From positions 52,395-116,394 of IMG/VR virus record IMGVR_UViG_3300023179_000035: a stretch of DNA of 64,000 nucleotides. One strand, written 5' to 3'. Positions 51,298 through 58,806 of the stretch are shown here, in pieces; within the stretch, counting starts at the first letter, position 1; each line of letters starts with the position of its first letter. A program made the translations under genes and the position numbers. The DNA is from a virus. Under the pieces are notes generated by a model. That model saw nothing but the letters and a program-made list of their open reading frames with translations, had not been told where the DNA came from and searched no databases.

Positions 51298-52227
51298 TCC
51301 CACGCCATCGCCTACGCAATCGACTCCTACTACGGCGCCTGGCTCATGACCCACTACGAGACAGACTGGCTGGCCACCTGCCTCCAGTCTGAGAACGACA
51401 TCGAGGGCCTGGCCGTCCTCTTCTCCGAGATCAAGGGCATGGGCTACGAGATCGCCCCGCCGGACGTCAACTACTCGTCGTCGACGTGGACCTGGTCCGA
51501 GGAGCTGCGGGCTTTCGTCCCGCCCCTGTCTTCCCTGAAGGGGGTGGGGGACTCTGCCGTGGAAGAGATCCTCGCAAATCGTCCATACAGGTCCGTGGAC
51601 GACATGCTGTGGAACGATGACGGGTCCTGGCGCCACTCAAAGTTCAACAAGAGGGCGCTGGAGGCTCTCATCAAGATGAACGCCCTCACCTCTCTGGGCC
51701 TCGTCGGCGAGGGCAAGGTCTTTGACAACTACAGGCAGGCCTACCACGTCATCGTGGAAAATAACGACGCCATCAAGAAGACCCTGAAGCGGGACCCCTT
51801 CGCTGGTAGGAAGCGGTTCTATGAGCTGGCGCAGGCCTGCAAGGACATGCCGGACTGGACCCTCGCCGAGAAGGTAGAGCACACTGTGCAGTGCTCTGGC
51901 TCGGCTAACGTCGCCACCATCGTCCGGCCAGAGCTGCTGGCCAAGCTCCGCGACAAGGGCGTCAGGTCCATCGACGACTGGGACGGCAAGGACATCTACT
52001 GGTTCCTGGCCAAGTCTGCCACACCGAAGGTGACCAAGAACGGCAAGCAGTACCTGATGCTGGAGGCGCTTGGTCCCACTGGAAAGCTGACACGTCTCAT
52101 GTGCTGGGGCTGGGACGGCAAGAGACAGCTGCAGCAGTACTGCCTGTGCCTCTCGGAGGTGGACAAGAACGACTTCGGGGCCAGCACCAACATGTGGAAG
52201 CTCCGTGAGATTGACCTAGAAAATTGA
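51187..52227 (+). CDS. dnaE: Split-intein C half plus DnaE part 3 (C-terminal region)
   Basis: A 346-residue ORF with GTG start and GAGG site. Residues 1-37 are the C-intein (HQTYDLEVDHPDHQFYLANG ending LTSN). DnaE continues SHAIAYAIDSYYGAWLMTHY, then the helix-hairpin-helix region (PLSSLKGVGDSAVEEILANR) and a C-terminal OB-like domain with NGKQYLMLEALGPTGKLTRL. Needed for DNA binding. It is followed after 10 bases by the FmdB-like gene. Confidence 0.85.
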   Translation: MAKILDIKYVGKHQTYDLEVDHPDHQFYLANGVLTSNSHAIAYAIDSYYGAWLMTHYETDWLATCLQSENDIEGLAVLFSEIKGMGYEIAPPDVNYSSSTWTWSEELRAFVPPLSSLKGVGDSAVEEILANRPYRSVDDMLWNDDGSWRHSKFNKRALEALIKMNALTSLGLVGEGKVFDNYRQAYHVIVENNDAIKKTLKRDPFAGRKRFYELAQACKDMPDWTLAEKVEHTVQCSGSANVATIVRPELLAKLRDKGVRSIDDWDGKDIYWFLAKSATPKVTKNGKQYLMLEALGPTGKLTRLMCWGWDGKRQLQQYCLCLSEVDKNDFGASTNMWKLREIDLEN

Positions 52228-52237
52228 GGAGAAGCCG

Positions 52238-52438
52238 ATGCCGACGTACGAGTACAAGTGCCTGTGCTGTAGCGGTGAGTTCGAGGTGAGCCAGTCGATC
52301 AAGGCCGAGCCGGGAGCTAACTGCCCTAGCTGTCTCGTCTGGACGACGACCCGCCTCATCTCGAAGGGAACCACTTTCACGCTCAAGGGGGGCGGCTGGG
52401 CAGCTGACAACTACGGCCCTTCTAAGCCACCTGGCTGA
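52238..52438 (+). CDS. FmdB-like zinc-ribbon protein
   Basis: A 66-residue protein: MPTYEYKCLCCSGEFEVSQS with CPSC after about 20 residues, the FmdB-type N-terminal zinc ribbon, then a Gly-rich tail (LKGGGWAADNYGPSKPPG) that often follows in small FmdB proteins. ATG follows GAGGAGAAG. Function in phages unknown; the family is linked to regulation. Confidence 0.75.
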   Translation: MPTYEYKCLCCSGEFEVSQSIKAEPGANCPSCLVWTTTRLISKGTTFTLKGGGWAADNYGPSKPPG

Positions 52439-52546
52439 CCCTAGGAATATTAGAAGGGCGCTCAATGAGGTCTCTTGGACTGCTCTCCCTCCTAATTCTC
52501 GTAGGCCTAGGAGGGGGGCTGCATTACAAAGCTCATCAACCGTGGC

Positions 52547-52771
52547 GTGGCCTCCGTTTGGGTCACTATCTTTCCGAGCCTGGCGTCAGGGCTCCTGTGG
52601 GGATTGACGTCGCGGACGTCGACCAACCTGAGCCTGCTGCCTGCCGTCTTTGACGTGCTGTACACAGCGTCTTACGTGGCGGCCTTCGTCCTGCTAGGAG
52701 ACAGGCTGACGCCGCTGCAGGTGACGGGTTTCCTGGTGTCCCTTACGGGCGTCGCTATGATGTCGAAATAG
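52547..52771 (+). CDS. Small multi-span membrane protein (transporter-like)
   Basis: A 74-residue protein, two or three hydrophobic helices: VWVTIFPSLASGLLWGL, VFDVLYTASYVAAFVLLG, LQVTGFLVSLTGVAMM. The pattern resembles one repeat of DMT/EamA-type carriers, and similar small proteins occur in marine phages (from memory). GTG 52547 lacks a ribosome site. A good start exists at ATG 52465 (AAGGGC site, MRSLGLLSLLILVGLGGG) in another frame, separated by a G6 run at ~52512-52517, so a frameshifted single gene is possible. Confidence 0.45.
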   Translation: MASVWVTIFPSLASGLLWGLTSRTSTNLSLLPAVFDVLYTASYVAAFVLLGDRLTPLQVTGFLVSLTGVAMMSK

Positions 52772-52775
52772 TTAA
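52768..52775 (+). promoter_or_regulatory. ATAGTTAA box
   Basis: 4 bases before the 52780 ATG. It includes the stop codon of the preceding frame. Confidence 0.45.
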
Positions 52776-52779
52776 GGGC

Positions 52780-53430
52780 ATGAAGATAAGAGTAGGCGAG
52801 CTGAGAAGGCTGGTACGAGAGGCCATGAAGCACCCGAGCGAGATGCAGGGGTTGGCTCTCTTCGTTCCTGATGACGCCATGTTTGTGCTGTACGCGCCTA
52901 GTGACCTGAAGAAAGAGCTGAGGTTCCACGCCTCCCGTAAGATAATGGCGCCAGAAAGGTCTGCCACATTCGCTTTCACCAGCTGTGTTGTGGCTGCTTT
53001 GGAGCTTGAACCCTTTGGATCAGACTCACTGAGAGTATCGCACGTTTGGTCTAGCGAGCGTGGCTACGGATCTTTCTTGTACGACGTAGCCATGAAGCTG
53101 ACCGGGAAGTCCCTCGTCCGCGGCGAGAAGACGTCTTCATCAGCGATGAATGTGTGGAACAAGTACGCTGGTCGGTCTGACGTAGTTGTCTCCGGAGATG
53201 ATGACACTTTGCAAGTCACGCCTGGCCCTGGGTTTAGGGCAGACTTTAACCTAGATGGCTTGCTGACTGCACATCAAGACTGTATGGATTTTCTCTTGAA
53301 AAGTGCAGAGGTCGCTGGCATGCTGTCTTCCGCCCTGGGAAAGGATGTCCTCACCCAGGGCGATATAGAGAATTTCTTCAAGAGGAAATGTTCCTCTCTT
53401 CTCGTGGACGCTGTCAAGACAGGTTACTGA
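52780..53430 (+). CDS. Possible GNAT-like acetyltransferase
   Basis: A 216-residue protein. N-terminal helix MKIRVGELRRLVREAMKHPS, shared in style with other proteins here. The core FTSCVVAALELE, RVSHVWSSERGYGSFLYDVA, ALYDVA-like helix and SAMNVWNKYAGRSDVV suggest the acetyl-CoA loop region (GYGSFLYD) of a GNAT fold, as in several phage hypotheticals. The target is unknown. Its 3' end overlaps the convergent minus-strand gene by 7 bases, without a terminator between. Confidence 0.5.
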   Translation: MKIRVGELRRLVREAMKHPSEMQGLALFVPDDAMFVLYAPSDLKKELRFHASRKIMAPERSATFAFTSCVVAALELEPFGSDSLRVSHVWSSERGYGSFLYDVAMKLTGKSLVRGEKTSSSAMNVWNKYAGRSDVVVSGDDDTLQVTPGPGFRADFNLDGLLTAHQDCMDFLLKSAEVAGMLSSALGKDVLTQGDIENFFKRKCSSLLVDAVKTGY

Positions 53431-54212
53431 CGCTTACTCGCGCTGCTTGCCTTCCTTGCCGACCTAGCGGCTGGATGCGGGTCCTGGCGGAGGTTGTGGA
53501 GCCTCTCTGACTCCATAGACCCGAAGACGTTTGTCACCTTGTCCGTCTTCGTGTCGAGGACGACCATGTAACCGCCCTTGCTCATTGTCAGGGGCTTTGC
53601 TACGACAGCCAGCCAGTCGAACTTTGCGCTTAAGCTCGCGTAGGAGTCAAACCACGCTGGCAACACGAAATTTGAGACAGACACTTTCGTTCCGTTCTTG
53701 GTCGTCACCTGGTAGAAGTCGTTCTCTACCGGGTCGCACGCCTCGAAGGCTACCATCTTGCTGTTACCCATGTCGGCCCATAGGTTGACGTTAGGGTCAC
53801 AGTAGGCTTCGATCACTTCGTGTGACAAGACCGCTGACACCGACAGGGCTCCGCTGAGGAGCGTCCCGTTGTTTTTTAGCACAGGGTTGACGAAGACGCG
53901 GCCCCACACCTTGCCGCCGGGCGACTCTGTGTGGTAGCCGAGGACCCCCGCCTGGTCTGGGCTGTCAAGGATTACGATGGGGTAGCCGACTGTGTCGGGC
54001 TGGTTTGTCACAATTTTCCAAGTGCCGCGGAGCCACATCGGAGCAACTTGCTGGTTGAGCTGAGTCGTAACGGCCTCTACCATGAGCTGAAAGTTAGCGT
54101 CATTCACCTGCGTTGACTTGTTGATAACGTTGATGGTGGGCACGGTGACGTCGACGACGCTGCCCTTCCTTGCAGGCATGAGCGAAGCGAGGGCGTTGAA
54201 TAGTGTTTTCAT
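53424..54212 (-). CDS. Putative zinc metallopeptidase-like protein
   Basis: A 262-residue protein. Central motif SVSAVLSHEVIEAYCDP followed by NLWADM and EACDPVENDFYQV, then VSNFVLPAWFD. HEVIE resembles an HExxE/HExxH metal site with Asp/Cys/Glu ligands downstream. This combination is found in secreted or virion-associated hypotheticals. The C-terminus is basic and Ser/Ala-rich (RSARKASSASKRQ). ATACTTAG plus GAGG directly precede the ATG. Divergent from the epimerase gene. Confidence 0.5.
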   Translation of the reverse strand: MKTLFNALASLMPARKGSVVDVTVPTINVINKSTQVNDANFQLMVEAVTTQLNQQVAPMWLRGTWKIVTNQPDTVGYPIVILDSPDQAGVLGYHTESPGGKVWGRVFVNPVLKNNGTLLSGALSVSAVLSHEVIEAYCDPNVNLWADMGNSKMVAFEACDPVENDFYQVTTKNGTKVSVSNFVLPAWFDSYASLSAKFDWLAVVAKPLTMSKGGYMVVLDTKTDKVTNVFGSMESERLHNLRQDPHPAARSARKASSASKRQ

Positions 54213-54217
54213 GCCTC

Positions 54218-54225
54218 CTAAGTAT
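54218..54225 (-). promoter_or_regulatory. ATACTTAG box
   Basis: A minus-strand box 5 bases before the 54212 start, in the same ATACTTAGGAGG context as 19798. Confidence 0.45.
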
Positions 54226-54262
54226 TGTGTATAATTGTCGACAGCGCAGTATGTTGTTAGGC

Positions 54263-55216
54263 ATGCATCGTAGTGTCCTAATAACTGGGGTCGCTGGGTT
54301 CATTGGATCAAACCTTGCAGCTGAGTGTGCCCGCCTCGGGTGGCGTGTCACCGGTGTGGATGACCTGTCCAGCGGCGACCAAAGGTTCCTGCCCGGTGGA
54401 GTCGAGTTCGTCAGGGCTGACTTCTCTGACGGCCAAGTGCTTCGAGAGGTCGAGGGCGGCGCTTATGATACAGTCTTCCACCTAGCTGCCCAACCACGGG
54501 TCTCGCACTCTGTCGAGCGTCCATTCGACACGAATGAGACGAATGTCTCGAAGTCTCTTAGGCTGATGGAGGCCTGCCGCGGTAGGGTAGGCAGGCTCGT
54601 CTTCGCCTCAAGTTCAGCTGTGTACGGCGACTCCCCCACGCTGCCTGCCCAAGAGTCTTCCATGAAAGACCCACAGTCGCCCTACGGCCTCCAGAAGCTG
54701 GTCGTGGAAGACTACCTCAGGCTGTTCTGGCGCCTCTACCGCCTAGACTCTGCTTGCCTACGTTTCTTTAACGTCTTTGGCCCAAACCAGCGGGGCGGCT
54801 CTCCTTACTCCACAGCTGTCAGCGCTTGGCTCCACGCGATACACTCTGGGGTCTCAATGCGGTCAGACGGCGAGGGCGACCAGTCACGCGACATGGTCCA
54901 TGTCGACAACGTCGTGTCAGCCCTTGTCCTGGCGGCTGAGCACAGGGGACCTCTGATGGGTGAGGCTTTCAACGTAGGCACAGGCCACCGCGTCACAAAC
55001 AACGAGATCCTAGAGTACCTGCTGGCAGTCTTCCCCTGGGCCCAGAGCCATTCAGCGCCGAGGAGGCCTGGTGACGTGATGCACACGCAGGCTGACATTC
55101 GTAGGTCAGCGTCGGTCCTGGGCTACAGGGTCGTCAAGGAGTTCTGGCCGGGCCTGGACGACACTATCAGGTGGGCCGCCGACAACAGGGAGCTCTTCCT
55201 CGGCACGCGGCTGTAA
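54263..55216 (+). CDS. NAD-dependent nucleotide-sugar epimerase/dehydratase
   Basis: A 317-residue protein of the extended SDR family: VLITGVAGFIGSN (GxxGxxG NAD site), DDLSSGD, VFHLAAQPRVSHS, FASSSAVYGD, YGLQKLVVEDYLRLFW (YxxxK catalytic), FFNVFGP, RDMVHVDNVVSALV and AFNVGTG. Likely a UDP-glucose 4-epimerase-like or related sugar enzyme, acting on host surface glycan precursors or supplying sugar for DNA or virion modification. ATG 54263 keeps the Rossmann start close to the N-terminus; 54251 is also possible. Confidence 0.85.
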   Translation: MHRSVLITGVAGFIGSNLAAECARLGWRVTGVDDLSSGDQRFLPGGVEFVRADFSDGQVLREVEGGAYDTVFHLAAQPRVSHSVERPFDTNETNVSKSLRLMEACRGRVGRLVFASSSAVYGDSPTLPAQESSMKDPQSPYGLQKLVVEDYLRLFWRLYRLDSACLRFFNVFGPNQRGGSPYSTAVSAWLHAIHSGVSMRSDGEGDQSRDMVHVDNVVSALVLAAEHRGPLMGEAFNVGTGHRVTNNEILEYLLAVFPWAQSHSAPRRPGDVMHTQADIRRSASVLGYRVVKEFWPGLDDTIRWAADNRELFLGTRL

Positions 55217-55263
55217 CTCTAGGCAAAACAGAGTCACACGATGGTGTACGGTACGCCCAAGAC

Positions 55264-55839
55264 ATGCTAGCCAACCCAGAGTTTATCATCTTTACGGGCC
55301 CGATGTTCGCGGCCAAGACGTCTTCGCTAATCCTGTCGCTAGAGAGGTTTAAGTACCAGAAGAAGAGGATCGAGCTCTTCAAGCCGGTCATCGACGACAG
55401 GTACAACTCTGACTCTGTGGTGACACACGGAGGTGTCTCGGTTCCCGCTAGGTGTGTCACGCTTGGCACTGACATCCTGAGGTACCTGGCTGACATCAAC
55501 GAGGAGCCCCACGTCGTGGCTGTCGACGAAGCCTTCATGATCAGTGGCGTCTCCGACGTGCTCGTCTACCTGTACAAGCTAGGCTTCACCATCATTGTAT
55601 CGAGCCTCGACATGTCCGCCGCAGGCAAGCCTTTCGTCGAGATGGAGAAGATGATGCCGTGGGCCACGCAGGTCCACAAGCTGACAGCTGTCTGCACGGT
55701 CTGTGGCAGGGACGCTCACTTCACCCACAAGAAGCACGTCGGCGGTGACGAGATTGAAGTGGGCGGGTCCGAGATGTACGAGCCTAGGTGTGCCTCACAC
55801 TACCCTGTCGTCTTCGACATGAAGACTAATGGCGCCTGA
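55264..55839 (+). CDS. tdk: Thymidine kinase (type II)
   Basis: A 191-residue protein with FIIFTGPMFAAKTSSLILSL (P-loop), KPVIDDRY, VTHGG, HVVAVDEAFM (Walker B-like), TIIVSSLDMS and a CTVCGRDAHFTHKK zinc-binding lasso region. Phosphorylates thymidine/deoxyuridine for salvage. ATG 55264 is chosen because upstream in-frame codons overlap the epimerase gene. Confidence 0.9.
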   Translation: MLANPEFIIFTGPMFAAKTSSLILSLERFKYQKKRIELFKPVIDDRYNSDSVVTHGGVSVPARCVTLGTDILRYLADINEEPHVVAVDEAFMISGVSDVLVYLYKLGFTIIVSSLDMSAAGKPFVEMEKMMPWATQVHKLTAVCTVCGRDAHFTHKKHVGGDEIEVGGSEMYEPRCASHYPVVFDMKTNGA

Positions 55840-55864
55840 CGCAGCCCGGCTTAGTTTGAGTCGA

Positions 55865-55872
55865 ATACTTAA
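55865..55872 (+). promoter_or_regulatory. ATACTTAA box
   Basis: 11 bases before the 55884 ATG in the gap after the thymidine kinase gene; no Shine-Dalgarno site visible. Confidence 0.4.
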
Positions 55873-55883
55873 TACCTAACGCC

Positions 55884-56171
55884 ATGAGAGACCACTACTC
55901 AGACCACCTCAGCCTCTTAGAGGTCTGGAACAACGACTTAAACGAGATGAAGAAGGGCAAGGCCCGCAAGGGCGGCAAGAAGCCAAAGCCAAAGATATCG
56001 GTAGACGTGCTGAGCCACGGGTCACCTGACGAGCTAAGGGTAGTCGATAAAGAGGGCAACGAGAGGTACATCGACGATATCATGGGTAACGATGTCGTCC
56101 TGTCTGACCCTTTTGGTAACAGGCAGGTAATGTCTAAAACAAGCGTCAGCAGCACGCAGAGGCTAGGCTAA
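55884..56171 (+). CDS. Small basic/acidic phage protein, function unknown
   Basis: A 95-residue protein: MRDHYSDHLSLLEVWNNDLN, a Lys/Gly-rich linker (KKGKARKGGKKPKPK), then a small beta segment SPDELRVVDKEGNERYIDDI. No family recognised. Stop and next start overlap (TAATG). Confidence 0.6.
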   Translation: MRDHYSDHLSLLEVWNNDLNEMKKGKARKGGKKPKPKISVDVLSHGSPDELRVVDKEGNERYIDDIMGNDVVLSDPFGNRQVMSKTSVSSTQRLG

Positions 56172-56866
56172 TGAATAAAAACATAAACGTAGACCTTGAT
56201 TCGATAGTCAGGGAGGCTGTCAGCAAGACCGTTGTGGCCTCAGGCCTGTCAGAGGCCTACGTGGCAGAGCCAAAGCAGTTCAAGCAGCTGTCCGACTCAG
56301 TCTCCAGCAAGTCTAAGGAGGCTCACGCAGCCCTCTACAAGGGGTACGTAGAGTCCCTCAACAAGGTGTCGTCTGAGCTCGACGCTGTCGAACGTGACCA
56401 GGCGAACCCGCGACACTCGCAGTTTAGGACGCTGAAGCTAGACGAGGCCTACAATGCCAACGCGGTCTACCTCCACGAGCTGCACTTCTCTAACTGCTTC
56501 GACCCAGGCTCGCAGGTCTACATGGACTCGATGCCGTACATCAGGCTGCAGCGTGACTTCGGAACTTTCGACGACTGGCAGCACGACTTCATAGCTTGCG
56601 CCCTGTCGGCCAACCAGGGCTGGGCTGTCTGTGGCTACAGCGCCTACCTGAAACGATTCGTCAACGCTGTCATCGACCTACACTCGCAGAACGTCATGGT
56701 CGGGTTCTTCCCGGTCATCGTCCTAGACGTCTGGGACCACGCGTCGTACACAGACTACCCAAACAAGAAGCAGGATTACGTCGTCAAGATGATGGAGGAG
56801 CTTAACTGGAAGGTGATAGACGACCGCTTCCAGAAGGTCGAGAAGCTAATCGAGGCCCTGAGGTAA
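56171..56866 (+). CDS. Fe/Mn superoxide dismutase-like protein
   Basis: A 231-residue protein. After a ~60-residue helical N-terminus, it has LDEAYNANAVYLHELHFSNC (first helix with His), DFGTFDDWQHDFIACALSAN, GWAVCGYS, and LDVWDHASYTDYPNKKQDYV, which matches the C-terminal metal motif DVWEHAYY.DY of Fe/Mn SODs. Metal ligands: two of the usual histidines and the Asp are visible, but the N-terminal HH...N pattern is altered, so activity is uncertain. May be enzymatic or a structural derivative. Confidence 0.65.
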   Translation: MNKNINVDLDSIVREAVSKTVVASGLSEAYVAEPKQFKQLSDSVSSKSKEAHAALYKGYVESLNKVSSELDAVERDQANPRHSQFRTLKLDEAYNANAVYLHELHFSNCFDPGSQVYMDSMPYIRLQRDFGTFDDWQHDFIACALSANQGWAVCGYSAYLKRFVNAVIDLHSQNVMVGFFPVIVLDVWDHASYTDYPNKKQDYVVKMMEELNWKVIDDRFQKVEKLIEALR

Positions 56867-56869
56867 GCG

Positions 56870-57376
56870 ATGCGCCGCGACGACTTTAGGCAATTCCTGC
56901 GGGAGTACTTCATCGCAGAGGCCGGCCCGTTGAAGGGTCCTGAAAATAAGGGCAGCACGTCCCTAGACGCCCAGGTAGACAGGCTCCTCATCTCTTACGA
57001 GAAAGAGGCACGCAGTGCCAAGAACGAGGCCCTTGACTTTCGGTCCATGACGCGTCGCGTGCTGTCTGAGGCCGACGACGACGCGGAAGAGTCGCCTGAC
57101 GCCCCAAAGGGCACGGCTGACGACATTGACATGCAAGAGTTCGCCGGCTCCGTCGTCCGCCTCATAGACAACTACGATTCCCTGCTCGACGTCAGGGACA
57201 CCCTCGTCAGGAGGGCGCAGGACTACATCGCCAAGAAGTACGACGAGAGGGCCGCGTCCGACTTCGCATCAGTCATGAGGGACACATTCGACGTGGAGGT
57301 CGGCGTCACAGACGTAGACAGGCAGGACAAGTACCAAGCTCCGTCAGCAGCGAGGGCCGGCAAGGGGTCAGAGTAA
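56870..57376 (+). CDS. Acidic helical structural-type protein
   Basis: A 168-residue protein starting MRRDDFRQFLREYFIAEA, an amphipathic N-terminal helix seen in several proteins in this window. Highly charged with a long helical C-terminal half (MQEFAGSVVRLIDNYDSLLD, VRRAQDYIAKKYDERAASDF). Located among small virion-like proteins; candidate head or scaffold component. No family recognised. Confidence 0.55.
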   Translation: MRRDDFRQFLREYFIAEAGPLKGPENKGSTSLDAQVDRLLISYEKEARSAKNEALDFRSMTRRVLSEADDDAEESPDAPKGTADDIDMQEFAGSVVRLIDNYDSLLDVRDTLVRRAQDYIAKKYDERAASDFASVMRDTFDVEVGVTDVDRQDKYQAPSAARAGKGSE

Positions 57377-57382
57377 CGCTCC

Positions 57383-57724
57383 ATGGAAGAGAAGGTCGAC
57401 AGCGCCGTCCTCAGCAAGGACATCTTAAGGGAGAAGAAGCCGGTCACCCTCAGGCTCACGAGGGAGCTTCACACGGCCCTCCGAGTCTGGACCTTCCAGA
57501 GGGGCGTCACAATCCAAGAAGTCGTAGAAGAGTTTGTAAGACGCCTCGTCGAGGGAGACAAGCGCGCCAACGGCATCGTCGACAGCTACATACTACAAAG
57601 CCTACGTTTACACAAGCCCGCTCCGAGGGTTAAATCTGACAGGATAGTAGAGCTAAGCGACGAGGACAAAGGGTCCCTCTACGACCTGATAAATAACGAT
57701 GAGAGCCCTGACGACAATGCTTAA
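57383..57724 (+). CDS. Ribbon-helix-helix-type protein
   Basis: A 113-residue protein. Residues ~20-55 KPVTLRLTRELHTALRVWTF, RGVTIQEVVEEFVRRLVEGD fit a strand-helix-helix RHH DNA-binding domain, followed by a polar tail ending in acidic residues. Possible transcriptional regulator. Its stop overlaps the next start. Confidence 0.55.
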   Translation: MEEKVDSAVLSKDILREKKPVTLRLTRELHTALRVWTFQRGVTIQEVVEEFVRRLVEGDKRANGIVDSYILQSLRLHKPAPRVKSDRIVELSDEDKGSLYDLINNDESPDDNA

Positions 57725-57974
57725 GCGTTTCATCTCCCTCGTGAGGGCTGTCATGTCCGCCCAGGAGGCGCAGGCTGAGATTGCTGTCCTGCGTAGGAAG
57801 GTCAGCGACATGACTAAGGTCTTAGAGGCCATCAAAGCCGTCCTCAACGAGCACAACACTCTCATCGTGGTCGCGGCCGAGCAGCAGGAGCGCATCATAG
57901 ACGCGATGAGCGACTGCCACCGATCTTCGTTCTCGTTGATCGACAGGTCGACGCGGGAGAGCAAGCCAAACTAA
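57717..57974 (+). CDS. Coiled-coil protein, function unknown
   Basis: An 85-residue protein from ATG 57717 (MLKRFISLVRAVMSAQEAQA), then a heptad-like coiled coil (IAVLRRKVSDMTKVLEAIKA) and a polar C-terminus. Overlaps both neighbours, so part of a compact translation unit leading into membrane-anchored proteins. Confidence 0.55.
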   Translation: MLKRFISLVRAVMSAQEAQAEIAVLRRKVSDMTKVLEAIKAVLNEHNTLIVVAAEQQERIIDAMSDCHRSSFSLIDRSTRESKPN

Positions 57975-58333
57975 TGCCGCCCTGCAACAGGTTGCTCCAG
58001 GCCTCAGTGGGCGTCAACATCCTCCTCGTAGTGCTGTTAGCCTTCGTACTGCGTCGTCCTACACCGCAACCCGGAAAGGTGGTGGCAGACCTGACAGACA
58101 AGAACGAGAAGTCGCTACAGGACCTCCGCCAGCAGGTCCAGGCCCTTAACGACGAGAGGACGAGGGCCCTCGCCGACTTTGAGGAGAAGATGCGCAGGGT
58201 GGCCGCCGACCACGCCAAGGAGATCGCAGACATAGAGGCTAGGAAGTCGGGGGCCGCCGCCTCTATCCTAAAGACGTACGACAACAACATCCCTGGGCTC
58301 GCCAGGGAGTTCTCTAGGACCATGGGGCTGTGA
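57974..58333 (+). CDS. Membrane-anchored coiled-coil protein (spanin-like)
   Basis: A 119-residue protein: N-terminal transmembrane helix (LLQASVGVNILLVVLLAFVL), then a long charged coiled coil (EKSLQDLRQQVQALNDERTR, FEEKMRRVAADHAKEIADIE). This N-in/C-out topology is that of an inner-membrane spanin (Rz-like). Role in disrupting the outer membrane at lysis is inferred only. Confidence 0.55.
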   Translation: MPPCNRLLQASVGVNILLVVLLAFVLRRPTPQPGKVVADLTDKNEKSLQDLRQQVQALNDERTRALADFEEKMRRVAADHAKEIADIEARKSGAAASILKTYDNNIPGLAREFSRTMGL

Positions 58334-58782
58334 TGCGTTTTCACCGTAATGTCGCCTGGGCTGTCATCGCATCTGTCGTCACAGCCCAGGCCCCAGCCTG
58401 GGGTGAAGCTACTCCTGTCCAGAAGGGTGAGCCGGCCCCTTATGGTGGCGTCCTATTGACGCCCCAGGACGCTGCCCGCGTCATGGCTGACAAGCAGGCC
58501 GTCCCAGACCTGATAGCGGCTGAGGTGAAGAGGGTGCAGGAAGAGGTCGACGCCAAGTGCAAGCTGCGTCTCGACAGCGCGGCCACGTCTGCCAAGCAGG
58601 ACGCAGCTGTCATGCAGACCCAGGTCGAGGCTGCCGTTAACGCTAACAAGGCCCTGGCGGCCCAGCTAGACGCGGCCCATGACGCAGCGAAATGGACGCC
58701 ACTGTGGGTCGGCCTGTCCGCTGTCGGAGGGACAGTAGCCGGCGTCTTGGTAACATCTTTCGTCAACAAGATAGGACGTTGA
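58330..58782 (+). CDS. Secreted/membrane protein with signal peptide and C-terminal anchor
   Basis: A 150-residue protein. A signal-peptide-like N-terminus (RNVAWAVIASVVTAQAPAWG with AWGEA cleavage-like site), a helical middle with one Cys, and a C-terminal hydrophobic segment (TPLWVGLSAVGGTVAGVLVT). The frame overlaps the previous gene by 4 bases. Could be a periplasmic lysis partner or virion membrane-contact protein. No family recognised. Confidence 0.55.
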   Translation: MMRFHRNVAWAVIASVVTAQAPAWGEATPVQKGEPAPYGGVLLTPQDAARVMADKQAVPDLIAAEVKRVQEEVDAKCKLRLDSAATSAKQDAAVMQTQVEAAVNANKALAAQLDAAHDAAKWTPLWVGLSAVGGTVAGVLVTSFVNKIGR

Positions 58783-58791
58783 GGTCCTAGC

Positions 58792-58799
58792 ATACTTAG
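58792..58799 (+). promoter_or_regulatory. ATACTTAG box
   Basis: 7 bases before the 58807 ATG, intergenic after the membrane protein. Confidence 0.45.
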
Positions 58800-58806
58800 T
58801 GGAACA

